Below, one piece after another: positions 16,672 to 24,872 of a stretch of 35,717 nucleotides of DNA (its first letter is position 1; each line of letters starts with the position of its first letter). The stretch is from an uncultured Bacilli bacterium (GTDB lineage Bacteria; Bacillota_I; Bacilli_A; RF39; UBA660). The DNA lies in contig CANPWK010000001.1 in NCBI GenBank assembly GCA_947584105.1, positions 1-35,717 on the forward strand. The letters are read 5' to 3'. The translations under genes were made by a program, and so were the position numbers. A model generated the notes under the pieces. It made no database searches. It worked only from the letters and a program-made list of their open reading frames with translations, and had not been told where the DNA came from.

Positions 16672-17118
16672 TTATGATGTTTCACGTGAAACATTTGATT
16701 TTTTTCTTTTTACTTTAAAAAATTTTTTTAACAAATCAACCATTTCATTGTCATAATTACATTTTTCAACTTTTATTTTACTATTAATTAATAAATATGT
16801 ACATCCATAGTTATCATTATTTACTAAATAAATTATTTTTTTTATTCTTGATTGAATTAATGCTCCACAACACATCATGCATGGTTCCATAGTTGTATAT
16901 AAAATACAATTATCTAAATGCCAGGTATGTTTTTTTTTGCAAGCTTTATTAATTGCTATAATTTCTGCATGTAAAATAGCATTATTTTTTTTATTTTTTT
17001 GATTATAAGCTTTTGAAATAATTTTATTATTTTCTACAATTACAGCTCCAACTGGAATATCATTTTTTTTATAAGCTTTTTTAGCTTGCAAAATAGCTTC
17101 TTTCATATAAAAATTCAT
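16672..17118 (-). CDS. tadA: tRNA-specific adenosine deaminase
   Basis: TadA converts A34 to inosine in the anticodon of tRNA-Arg(ACG). The 148-aa protein has the zinc-dependent deaminase motifs LHAEIIAIN (His50, catalytic Glu52) and PCMMCCGAL (Cys80, Cys83). Length is slightly below the usual 150-165. The last codons spell NVSRETS, and these bases are parS-like site 3, so the C-terminal tail is dictated by a chromosome-partition site. Another parS-like site abuts the ribosome site GGAGG at the 5' end. It stands between the SRP RNA gene and dnaX, as in many Bacilli. Confidence 0.95.
   Translation of the reverse strand: MNFYMKEAILQAKKAYKKNDIPVGAVIVENNKIISKAYNQKNKKNNAILHAEIIAINKACKKKHTWHLDNCILYTTMEPCMMCCGALIQSRIKKIIYLVNNDNYGCTYLLINSKIKVEKCNYDNEMVDLLKKFFKVKRKKSNVSRETS
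16678..16693. promoter_or_regulatory. parS: parS-like site 3 (inside the tadA 3' end)
   Basis: TGTTTCACGTGAAACA, a perfect parS palindrome, read in frame as the VSRET tail of TadA. Confidence 0.9.
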
Positions 17119-17129
17119 TGTACCTCCAA

Positions 17130-17145
17130 TGTTTCACGTGAAACA
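17130..17145. promoter_or_regulatory. parS: parS-like site 4 (upstream of tadA)
   Basis: TGTTTCACGTGAAACA, a perfect parS palindrome ending a few bases upstream of the tadA ribosome site and lying just downstream of the SRP RNA terminator. Confidence 0.9.
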
Positions 17146-17148
17146 TAT

Positions 17149-17228
17149 AAAAAAAGCACACACATTTAGGGATTCTTAAGGCTGCTATTTTCCAATTCTG
17201 ACCTGATTCAAATATAAATGTTGTGCAT
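17149..17228 (-). ncRNA. ffs: Signal recognition particle RNA (small 4.5S type)
   Basis: On the minus strand the conserved SRP helix 8 core is visible: ATCAGGTCAG, then TTGGAAAATAGCAGCC. These are the asymmetric-loop and GNRA-side sequences bound by Ffh. The flanks GCACAACATTTA and TAAATGTGTGTGC pair to close a single long hairpin, followed by a run of seven Ts that serves as terminator. At about 75-80 nt it is the short form without an Alu domain, shorter than the roughly 270-nt RNA of B. subtilis. It has its own promoter. Its place next to tadA and dnaX matches other Firmicutes. Both ends are approximate. Confidence 0.88.
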
Positions 17229-17232
17229 TAAT

Positions 17233-17261
17233 AATATACTATAATACTAAATATAATGCAA
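17233..17261 (-). promoter_or_regulatory. Promoter of the SRP RNA gene
   Basis: On the minus strand TTGCAT (17256-17261), a 17-base spacer and TATATT (17233-17238). It is placed 5-7 bases before the inferred RNA start. Confidence 0.65.
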
Positions 17262-17281
17262 CTAAATTTTATTTTTATTAA

Positions 17282-17297
17282 TGTTTCACGTGAAACA
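17282..17297. promoter_or_regulatory. parS: parS-like site 5
   Basis: TGTTTCACGTGAAACA, perfect, located between gyrA and the SRP RNA promoter. Confidence 0.9.
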
Positions 17298-17334
17298 TTA
17301 ATAAAAATAAAAATCTCAACACATAAAATAACAA

Positions 17335-17350
17335 TGTTTCATGTGGAACA
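17335..17350. promoter_or_regulatory. parS: parS-like site 6 (degenerate)
   Basis: TGTTTCATGTGGAACA, two changes from the perfect site, with the central CACGTG altered to CATGTG. The surrounding 26 bp form a near-palindrome very similar to that around site 2. The core change may weaken binding. Confidence 0.6.
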
Positions 17351-17375
17351 TTGTTATTAAATTAAATTATATTAT

Positions 17376-19892
17376 TTATAATGTTTCACGTGAAACATTC
17401 TCTTCCTCATTATCTATTTCAGGTTCAATTAATGTAATAGTGCTGACTTTTTGATTATCTTTTAAATTAATTAATTTAACTCCCTGAGCAACTCTACCTG
17501 TTAAAGAAACTTGATTTAATGATAATCTAATAATAATTCCATTATCAGTAATAATCATCAAATCTTCATTACCAATAACACTCTTAAACGAAACTATATT
17601 TCCATTTTTATTTGTTATATTTAATGCTTTAACTCCTTTGCTTCCTCTATGAGTTATTCTATATTCTTCAACATTTGTTTTCTTACCATAACCATTTTCA
17701 GTTACTACTAATATTTTTTTATCTTTATTTGAAATTTCGCAACCTACTACTTTACCTTCGCCAACTTCTATTCCTTTAACACCTGCAGCAGTACGTCCCA
17801 TAACTCTAATTTCTGATTCATTAAACCTTATCATTCTTCCATTACTTGAAGCAATTATAATTTCATTTTTTCCATTAGTTTTTTGAACATCTACTAATTC
17901 ATCATTTTCTTTTAAAGTAATTGCTAATTTACCATTTGTTCTAATATTATTAAATTCACGAACGTTTGTTCTTTTAACTAATCCGTTTGCTGTAGCAAAG
18001 ACTATATAACCATCAGCATCTTCATTTTTTAAATTCAACATAGCTTTTACTTTTTCATCTTTTTCTATAGGAATTAGATTAACTATAGGTAAACCTTTTG
18101 ACTGTCGACTGAATGTAGGAATTTCATAACCCTTTAACCTATATACTTTTCCTTTATTAGTAAATATCATTAAATAATCGTGTGTTGTCATTGAAATAAT
18201 CTTTTCAACAAAATCTTCTTCGTTTGTAGACATTCCTTTAATTCCAACTCCACCTCTATTTTGTGTTTTATAAGTTTCACTTGTAATTCTTTTTATATAA
18301 CCATTATTAGTTAAAGTTATTACTATATCCTCTACTGGAATAAGAGATTCATCCTCTATATAATCTATAGCAGTCATATCTATAGTAGTTTTGCGTTCAT
18401 CTGAATATTTATGTTTTATTTCATTTAATTCTTCTTTTATAATATTTAATATTTTTTGTTCACTAGCTAAAATAGATTTTAATTCATCTATATATTTTAA
18501 TAAAGTATTTAACTCTTCTTCAATTTTATTTCTTTCTAATCCCGTTAATCTTCTTAATTTTAATTCTAGAATACTATTTGATTGAATTTCACTCAAATTG
18601 AAATTTTTCATAAGCGATTCTCTAGCATCTTGATCAGAATCAGATTCTTTTATAATTTTTATAACTCTATCGATATTGTCTAAGGCTATTTTATAACCTT
18701 GAAGAATATGTACTCTATTTTCTGATTTATTTAATTCAAATCTTGTTCTTCTAATAATTACTTCTTTTTGATAATCTATATATTTAGATATGATTGATTT
18801 TAAAGGTAATGTTTTTGGAACTTGACCATCTAACATTAAAAATGTAATTCCATAATTTATTTGAAAAGAAGTATGTTTATATAAATTATTTAAAATAACT
18901 TGAGCATTTGCATCTTTCTTTAAAGTAATAGTTATTTTTACACCATCTTTTAAATCAGTATGATAATCTGATATACCATCAATTACTTTATTATGAACAA
19001 GTTCTGCTACTTTATTTTTTAAATCCATTGTATTGACACCATATGGAACTTCAGTAATTATTATTTGACTATGACCATTATTTTCTTCAATAGAAGCCCT
19101 ACTTCTAATAGTAATTGTCCCTTTTCCTGTTTCATATGCTTGTTTAATTCCTGAATTACCTAAAATAACTCCTCCAGTTGGAAAATCTGGTCCTTTTATA
19201 TATTGCATTAAACCTAAAGTATCTATTTCTGGATTATCTATATAAGCAATACATCCATCAATTACCTCTCCTAAATTATGTGGTGGTATATTTGTAGCCA
19301 TTCCAACGGCAATTCCCATTGATCCATTAACTAAAACATTGGGAAATCTACTTGGTAAAACTATTGGTTCTTTACTAGTAGCATCAAAATTATCTTCCAT
19401 ATCAACAGTATCTTTATTAATATCCCTTAATAATTCTAAAGAAATTTTCGATAATCTAGCTTCTGTATAACGATAAGCAGCTGCTCCATCGCCTTCTATA
19501 TTACCAAAATTACCATGACCATCAATAAGCATATATCTTTGATTAAAATCTTGAGCTAATCGAACCATAGCATCATATATAGAAGCATCTCCATGTGGAT
19601 GGTAATGTCCCATTACATAACCTACAGTTGTTGCTGATTTTTTATGTGGCTTATCTGGAGTATTTCCCTCTTCAAACATAGACCATAAAATTCTTCTATG
19701 TACTGGTTTTAATCCATCTCTTAAATCTGGAATAGCACGTGAAGTAATAACACTCATTGAATAATCAAGAAATGATTTTTGAACTTCCTCTACTATGTTA
19801 TTTTCATATAGACTATCTCTTTCATGAAATTTTTCGCCATATTTATTTTCATCTAAATTATTTTTATCTTTTAATTCATTATTATCTTCCAT
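17376..19892 (-). CDS. gyrA: DNA gyrase subunit A
   Basis: GyrA is the breakage-reunion subunit of gyrase. The 838-aa protein has the winged-helix region with the quinolone-resistance segment HPHGDASIYD (about 98-107), the catalytic Tyr142 in RYTEARL, the coiled coil and a C-terminal beta-pinwheel of about six repeats, including the GyrA box QNRGGVGIKG. It has a 20-residue N-terminal extension rich in Asp, Glu and Asn. At the position of E. coli Ser83 it has Ala103, the natural state also seen in Mycobacterium tuberculosis. The final codons NVSRETL are formed by parS-like site 7. The ribosome site AGGAGGTG precedes the ATG, 13 bases after gyrB. Confidence 0.98.
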   Translation of the reverse strand: MEDNNELKDKNNLDENKYGEKFHERDSLYENNIVEEVQKSFLDYSMSVITSRAIPDLRDGLKPVHRRILWSMFEEGNTPDKPHKKSATTVGYVMGHYHPHGDASIYDAMVRLAQDFNQRYMLIDGHGNFGNIEGDGAAAYRYTEARLSKISLELLRDINKDTVDMEDNFDATSKEPIVLPSRFPNVLVNGSMGIAVGMATNIPPHNLGEVIDGCIAYIDNPEIDTLGLMQYIKGPDFPTGGVILGNSGIKQAYETGKGTITIRSRASIEENNGHSQIIITEVPYGVNTMDLKNKVAELVHNKVIDGISDYHTDLKDGVKITITLKKDANAQVILNNLYKHTSFQINYGITFLMLDGQVPKTLPLKSIISKYIDYQKEVIIRRTRFELNKSENRVHILQGYKIALDNIDRVIKIIKESDSDQDARESLMKNFNLSEIQSNSILELKLRRLTGLERNKIEEELNTLLKYIDELKSILASEQKILNIIKEELNEIKHKYSDERKTTIDMTAIDYIEDESLIPVEDIVITLTNNGYIKRITSETYKTQNRGGVGIKGMSTNEEDFVEKIISMTTHDYLMIFTNKGKVYRLKGYEIPTFSRQSKGLPIVNLIPIEKDEKVKAMLNLKNEDADGYIVFATANGLVKRTNVREFNNIRTNGKLAITLKENDELVDVQKTNGKNEIIIASSNGRMIRFNESEIRVMGRTAAGVKGIEVGEGKVVGCEISNKDKKILVVTENGYGKKTNVEEYRITHRGSKGVKALNITNKNGNIVSFKSVIGNEDLMIITDNGIIIRLSLNQVSLTGRVAQGVKLINLKDNQKVSTITLIEPEIDNEEENVSRETL
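17382..17397. promoter_or_regulatory. parS: parS-like site 7 (inside the gyrA 3' end)
   Basis: TGTTTCACGTGAAACA, perfect, read in frame as the VSRET tail of GyrA, the same arrangement as site 3 in tadA. Confidence 0.9.
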
Positions 19893-19905
19893 TAATATTC
19901 ACCTC

Positions 19906-21834
19906 CTATATATCTAGATTTTCAACAAATTTTGCATTTTCTTCAATAAATTTTCTTCTAGGTTCTACTTCTTCACCCATTAATGTTGAAAAAATTTGAT
20001 CTGCCATTACACAATCATCTACAGTAATTCTTCTTAATATTCTTTTTTCAATATCCATTGTAGTTATATTTAATTCATCTGCATCCATTTCTCCTAATCC
20101 TTTCATACGAGTAATTTCCGCTCTCTGTCTAACATTATCTGGCAAAGTGTTTAAATATTCTTCTTTTTCTTCTTCGGTTAATACATATTTTCTTGTCTTT
20201 CCATGCATTATTTTAAATAAAGGTGGTTGAGCAGCATAAACATGTCCTGCTTCAACTATTGGTCTAAAAAATCTATAAAATAATGTCAATAATAAAACTC
20301 TAATATGTGATCCATCAACATCAGCATCTGTCATAATTATTATTTTGTCATACCTTAATTTGCCAAGGTTAAATTCTTCACCAATACCTGTACCAAATGC
20401 AGTTATAATAGACCTTATTTCTTCATTTCCCAAAGCTCTATCTAATCTGTTTTTTTCTACATTTAGAATTTTACCTCGAAGTGGTAATATTGCTTGAGTC
20501 ATAGAATCTCTACCCTTTTTAGCAGAACCACCTGCAGAATCTCCCTCGACAATAAATATTTCAGATACCTTAGGATCTTTACTTTTGCAATCCGATAATT
20601 TACCCCATCCTAAATTTGTAGTAGCTAAATCACTTTTTCTTGTTATTTCTCTAGCCTTTTTTGCTGCGTTACGAGCTCTACAAGCAAGCATTGACTTTTC
20701 AACAATCTGTTTTGCTTCATTTGGATTTTCAAGCAAAAACTTTTCAAAACCTGAAGAAAATACATTATCTGCTAATTTTCTAACTTCCGAATTTCCTAAT
20801 CTACCTTTTGTTTGACCTTCAAATTGGGGATTTGGATGTTTACATGAAACTATCATTGTTAAGCCTTCTTTGACATCTTCTCCGGTCAAAGATTCATCTT
20901 TTTCTTTTAAAATATTGCTTTTTCTTGCATAATTATTTATTAATCTAGTTAAAGCTCTTTTTACACCATCCTCATGTGTACCACCATCATGAGTATTTAT
21001 ATTATTAACAAAAGAATATATATTTTCTTTATAACCCGTATTATATTGTAATGCTACTTCAAAAAATACTCCATCCTCTTCACCTTCTAAATGAATAATA
21101 TCTTTATGAATTGGTGTTTTACCTTGATTAATAAACTTTACATATTCAGAAATACCACCTTCATAAATAAATGTTTCTCCAGTAGTATCTTCTTCATCTC
21201 TATCATCTCTCAATGTTAATCTTAATCCTTTATTTAAAAAAGCTAATTCGCGAATTCTTAACATCAAAATATTATAGTCATATATATCTGTATCAAAAAT
21301 ATTAGGATCTGGTTTAAAAGTTACTACTGTACCAGTACGATTTTCTTCGCAATCACCTATTATTTCTAAATGATTAACTGGATGTCCACCATTTTCAAAT
21401 CTCATAAAATGAATTTTTCCATTTTTATAAACTTTAACTTCTAACCAAGATGATAGTGCATTAACAACACTAGCTCCAACACCATGTAATCCACCGGATA
21501 CTTTATATCCGCCACCACCAAATTTTCCTCCTGCATGAAGAACTGTATATACTGTTTCTACTGTTGAAATTTTTGTTTTTGGATGGATATCTACTGGAAT
21601 TCCTCTCCCATCATCTTTTACAGTTATAGAATTATCTTTATTTATTATAATTTCAATATTATTACAATAACCAGCTAATGCTTCATCTATTGAATTATCA
21701 ACAATTTCCCATACTAAATGATGCAAACCCTTTACATCTGTTGTACCAATATACATACCAGGTCTTTTTCTAACTGCTTCTAATCCCTCCAAAACCTGAA
21801 TATCAGAAGCATCATAATGTGTATTTTCTTTCAT
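19906..21834 (-). CDS. gyrB: DNA gyrase subunit B
   Basis: GyrB supplies the ATPase of gyrase. The 642-aa protein has the GHKL ATP site (EIVDNSIDEALAGYC, DDGRGIPVDIH, GLHGVGASVVNAL), the transducer domain, the Toprim domain (FIVEGDSAGGSAKKGRD and DADVDGSHIR) and the C-terminal GLGEMDADEL tail. Length is standard. Its ATG overlaps the recF stop (ATGA), so recF-gyrB-gyrA form a coupled operon. The protein shows no insertions or unusual residues that I can see. Confidence 0.98.
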   Translation of the reverse strand: MKENTHYDASDIQVLEGLEAVRKRPGMYIGTTDVKGLHHLVWEIVDNSIDEALAGYCNNIEIIINKDNSITVKDDGRGIPVDIHPKTKISTVETVYTVLHAGGKFGGGGYKVSGGLHGVGASVVNALSSWLEVKVYKNGKIHFMRFENGGHPVNHLEIIGDCEENRTGTVVTFKPDPNIFDTDIYDYNILMLRIRELAFLNKGLRLTLRDDRDEEDTTGETFIYEGGISEYVKFINQGKTPIHKDIIHLEGEEDGVFFEVALQYNTGYKENIYSFVNNINTHDGGTHEDGVKRALTRLINNYARKSNILKEKDESLTGEDVKEGLTMIVSCKHPNPQFEGQTKGRLGNSEVRKLADNVFSSGFEKFLLENPNEAKQIVEKSMLACRARNAAKKAREITRKSDLATTNLGWGKLSDCKSKDPKVSEIFIVEGDSAGGSAKKGRDSMTQAILPLRGKILNVEKNRLDRALGNEEIRSIITAFGTGIGEEFNLGKLRYDKIIIMTDADVDGSHIRVLLLTLFYRFFRPIVEAGHVYAAQPPLFKIMHGKTRKYVLTEEEKEEYLNTLPDNVRQRAEITRMKGLGEMDADELNITTMDIEKRILRRITVDDCVMADQIFSTLMGEEVEPRRKFIEENAKFVENLDI

Positions 21835-22937
21835 TTTATATCACCTCTTTGAATTTTTAATTTTCCATTATTAATATTGAAAATTTTTGCTTTTTTTAAT
21901 ATACTATCATCAATTTCTTGTAATGAAACATTAGTAATAATTACCTGTATACCATTATTTAAATATTTTAACAAATTAATATTTTTTTTATTATCTATTT
22001 CACTAAATATATCATCTAATAATAAGATTGGGAATTCATTCTTATACATCTTAAAAATTTCTATTTCCGATAATTTAAGTGTCAACACAGCTAATTTTTG
22101 TTGTCCTTGCGAACCAAAACATTTTAAATCACTATCATCAAGAAAAAAATCAAAATCATCTTTATGTACTCCATAATATGTAGATCCATTTTTAAATTCA
22201 TAAGTGTATTTTGCCTGAAAAAATTTCAAATAATATTCTTTATCAAAATTATGTTCTTCATAATCTACATTTGGATTATAAACAATTTTAAAATTATTTA
22301 AACCTGTAATATCAAAAAAAATTTTATTACAATATAAGTTTAGCTTTTTAATAAATTTTTTTCTTAATTTATAAATTAAAATATTTTTATCAATTAAATA
22401 ATTTGTCAAAATATCAAAATAATCTTTATTAAATACATTATTTTTTATATAATCATTTCTTAATTTTAATATTTTTTCATATTCATTATAAAGGATATAA
22501 TAATTTCTATATAATTGTGATATCTCTGAATTTAAAAAATTTCTTCTATTTATAGGAGGACCTTTTATAATTGCTAAATCTTCCGGTGTAAATAAAATAA
22601 CATTCAAGTTAGATATATAATCACTTACTTTAGTAATATTATTTGAATCAATTATCATATTTTTTTTATTATTAATATATGTAAATTTAATATTTGTATC
22701 TAATTTATCTTTTTTTAATACCCCCTCAATATTAAAATAATTAAAACCTTTTTTTATTAAATCTTGAATCGAAATACTTCTAAAAGTATCAGTAAATGCA
22801 AGAGTATAAATACTTTCAAGTAAATTAGTTTTGCCTTGTGCATTATTTCCATAAATAATATTTATTCCTTTATTAAAGGAAACAGTTAATTTCGAATAAT
22901 TACGAAAATTACATAATTTTACTTTTTTTAAATACAT
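21831..22937 (-). CDS. recF: Recombination protein RecF
   Basis: RecF is an SMC-like ATPase that helps load RecA at gaps. The 368-aa protein shows Walker A IYGNNAQGKTNLLE (about 29-42), the ABC signature FGSQGQQKLAVLTLKL and Walker B ILLLDDIFSEID. Length is normal. It overlaps gyrB. In most Firmicutes recF is preceded by dnaN and a small S4-domain gene (rlbA/yaaA); here that small gene is absent and comK stands in its place with its own terminator. A TATAAT on the minus strand about 60 bases upstream is a possible recF promoter, with a weak -35. Confidence 0.97.
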   Translation of the reverse strand: MYLKKVKLCNFRNYSKLTVSFNKGINIIYGNNAQGKTNLLESIYTLAFTDTFRSISIQDLIKKGFNYFNIEGVLKKDKLDTNIKFTYINNKKNMIIDSNNITKVSDYISNLNVILFTPEDLAIIKGPPINRRNFLNSEISQLYRNYYILYNEYEKILKLRNDYIKNNVFNKDYFDILTNYLIDKNILIYKLRKKFIKKLNLYCNKIFFDITGLNNFKIVYNPNVDYEEHNFDKEYYLKFFQAKYTYEFKNGSTYYGVHKDDFDFFLDDSDLKCFGSQGQQKLAVLTLKLSEIEIFKMYKNEFPILLLDDIFSEIDNKKNINLLKYLNNGIQVIITNVSLQEIDDSILKKAKIFNINNGKLKIQRGDIK

Positions 22938-23034
22938 AATATAACCTTCTTTTTTATTTTTTTAGGTTAATTTTAAATTTTTTAAATTATTAATATCCCT
23001 ATACACATTAAATATTATAACACAAAATTAGCAA

Positions 23035-23068
23035 TAAAAAAAGAAATTTAGCCTTTATAAATTTCTTT
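23035..23068 (-). terminator. Terminator of comK
   Basis: On the minus strand an 11-bp stem (AAAGAAATTTA with TAAATTTCTTT) around a 7-base loop runs into seven Ts, starting at the comK stop codon. Confidence 0.75.
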
Positions 23069-23520
23069 TATCCTTCTTTGACAATATGATCATATAATTT
23101 TGATTTTAACAAAGAAGCACGACAATATTGATTTTTTAATGAATATACTGAAATAGATGTAGATAACTTTTTACCATTTTTAAATAATATATAAGTTTGA
23201 TTGTTCTCACATATAATATCCTTAATATGATTTAAAGATATCCACATAGATTGTTGATTTCTCGTTGATGAAGTGGGAAAAAAGATTATTCTTCTAGTTT
23301 CTTCTATTATTATTGGAAATTTTGACTTTATTCCAGTTAAACTCTTTGTCCCTTCACATCTTCCAATATATGAACTGCCATAAAAATTACAATTATATTT
23401 AATAATTTTATTGCTGGAATTTGCAACTTCATATTCACAATCTTCTTCATAAATCATACTTTTACTATTATTTATAGGAATAATTGCTTGTGTTGAATCG
23501 TTTATTTCATATTCTTTCAT
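23068..23520 (-). CDS. comK: Competence transcription factor ComK
   Basis: ComK activates DNA-uptake and recombination genes in Bacilli by binding A/T-rich K-boxes. The 150-aa product aligns through the DNA-binding body: NCNFYGSSYIGR (about 43-54), KSKFPIIIEE, the FFPTSSTRNQQSMWIS block (80-95), LFKNGKKL, and KNQYCRASLLKSKLYDHI near the end. B. subtilis ComK (192 aa) continues for about 35 more residues, including the FMLYPK segment recognised by the adaptor MecA; that part is missing here. The gene lies between dnaN and recF, bracketed by terminators, so it is an independent unit. The ribosome site is GGGGGAAG. Two 10-bp direct repeats lie upstream. Identification rests on motif recognition, not on a database search. 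Confidence 0.85.
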   Translation of the reverse strand: MKEYEINDSTQAIIPINNSKSMIYEEDCEYEVANSSNKIIKYNCNFYGSSYIGRCEGTKSLTGIKSKFPIIIEETRRIIFFPTSSTRNQQSMWISLNHIKDIICENNQTYILFKNGKKLSTSISVYSLKNQYCRASLLKSKLYDHIVKEG

Positions 23521-23559
23521 TCTACTTCCCCCTTTCAGTTATCTGTTATAACACTCATA

Positions 23560-23589
23560 TATGTCGAATAATGCCAATTTATGTCGAAT
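23560..23589. promoter_or_regulatory. Direct-repeat operator candidate upstream of comK
   Basis: TATGTCGAAT occurs at 23560-23569 and again at 23580-23589, exactly 20 bp apart (about two helical turns). They flank the place where a -35 would be expected for a TATAAC -10 at 23545-23550 (minus strand). No known regulator is recognised. Confidence 0.5.
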
Positions 23590-23604
23590 TAATAATTTTT
23601 TTGT

Positions 23605-23626
23605 AAAAAAAAAGCAAAAATGCTTT
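23605..23626 (-). terminator. Terminator of dnaN
   Basis: On the minus strand AAAGCA, a short T loop, TGCTTT and a run of Ts, beginning directly after the dnaN stop codon. It separates the dnaA-dnaN unit from comK. Confidence 0.75.
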
Positions 23627-24748
23627 CTAAAATGTTCTAATTGGCAATATTAGTTGAATTAAATGATCATCATTTACATTTTTTACTATAATTGGTTTTA
23701 TTTCTCCATTAAAACATAATTCTATTTCCTGACTATCAAATACTTTAATAGCTTCCATCATAAATTTAGAACTAAAAGAAATATTTAAATTTTTATTTTC
23801 ATTATTTATAATTTTTATATTTTCCTCTACATTACCTATTTCAGGAATATTGGAAGTTATTTTGGCATTATTGCTATCTATAAATAAATTAATTATATTT
23901 TTTTCTTCTTCATTTGTTAATAAAGAGGCCCTATCTATTGCATTATAAAAGTCTAATAGCTTTACTTTAACAGTCAAAGTAAAATCACTTGGTATTAATT
24001 TATCAGTTACTGGATAATTTCCATTTATCAATCTAGACATAATTATAATATTATTGCTTTTGAAAATAATTTTATTTGCAAATATATGCAATTCAAGTTT
24101 TTCATTATCTTCACTTAACATTTTTGTTGTTTCAATTAAATTTTTACTTGGAACAATAATATTAACATCATTATCTGAAGATTTATCTAATTCAATAATT
24201 TTTTTAGATAGACGATATGAATCTGTAGCTGTACATTCTAATAAATTATTACTTATTTTTATATTAATTCCAGTTAATATAGGTCGTGATTCTTGATTAG
24301 ATGTTGAAAATATAATTTGATTAATCATTGTTTTAAATGATGTTTTAGAAAGTAAAATTGGATTTGATACAAATTCTAAATCTAAATTAGGAAACTCCTC
24401 TACTTTATTACAATTAATCTTGAATGATGATGTTGTAGTTGTTATTAAAACTTGTGAATCTATAATTTCTTCTATTGTAATTATTTCATTATTCAATTTT
24501 TTTACTATTTCATATATATAACGTCCAGATATAACAAATTCACCAAGTTCATCAATATTTTCAATTTTCTTACTAGGTATAAATGTTTTTATTGCAAATT
24601 CATTATTAGTACTTAATAAATATAAACCTTCTTCTTTTAAATCAAATTTTATACAATTTAAAATTGGAATTAAATTTTTATTAGATATTCCTCTAATTGC
24701 ATAATTTAAATTTTCCATTAATATATTTTGTTTAATTTTTAATTTCAT
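23627..24748 (-). CDS. dnaN: DNA polymerase III beta sliding clamp
   Basis: DnaN is the ring that tethers polymerase III to DNA. The 373-aa protein has three repeated clamp domains; recognisable segments are FVISGRYIYEIVKKL, ILTGINIKI, CTATDSYRLSKK (centre of the second domain) and the terminal IQLILPIRTF, which ends like other clamps (LxLPIRx). Length is normal. The GGAGGG ribosome site precedes the ATG at 24748. It follows dnaA by 124 bases that contain DnaA-like boxes and an A/T triplet run, and is followed by a clear terminator. Confidence 0.97.
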   Translation of the reverse strand: MKLKIKQNILMENLNYAIRGISNKNLIPILNCIKFDLKEEGLYLLSTNNEFAIKTFIPSKKIENIDELGEFVISGRYIYEIVKKLNNEIITIEEIIDSQVLITTTTSSFKINCNKVEEFPNLDLEFVSNPILLSKTSFKTMINQIIFSTSNQESRPILTGINIKISNNLLECTATDSYRLSKKIIELDKSSDNDVNIIVPSKNLIETTKMLSEDNEKLELHIFANKIIFKSNNIIIMSRLINGNYPVTDKLIPSDFTLTVKVKLLDFYNAIDRASLLTNEEEKNIINLFIDSNNAKITSNIPEIGNVEENIKIINNENKNLNISFSSKFMMEAIKVFDSQEIELCFNGEIKPIIVKNVNDDHLIQLILPIRTF

Positions 24749-24770
24749 AAAAACCCTCCTCTTTATATAT

Positions 24771-24864
24771 ATTAATATTATTATTATTAATGTTAATAAT
24801 GTGTAAAAGTATATTTTTCCCTTTTATTATAAGCAATTTTATAATGTCAATAAATTGTTTATAA
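24771..24864. other. oriC: Right-hand part of oriC, dnaA-dnaN gap
   Basis: The 124-base gap holds three DnaA-box-like 9-mers, all readable on the minus strand: TTATTAACA (24791-24799), TTTTACACA (24800-24808) and TTATAAACA (24856-24864). A run of four TTA triplets (24778-24789, TAA on the other strand) abuts the first. Adjacent boxes next to an A+T-rich triplet run resemble a basal unwinding element, but the triplet orientation is not clearly that of the B. subtilis DnaA-trio. A TATAAT at 24826-24831 (minus) may be the dnaN -10. Confidence 0.5.
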
Positions 24865-24872
24865 ATATTATT

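Noticed and set aside
19341..19347. GGGAAAT half-sites in gyrA, recR, ricT and rsmG as further Noc sites
   Set aside because: Seven-base half-sites are expected a few times by chance in this window, and these lack the extended ATTTCCCAAAAT or palindromic form.
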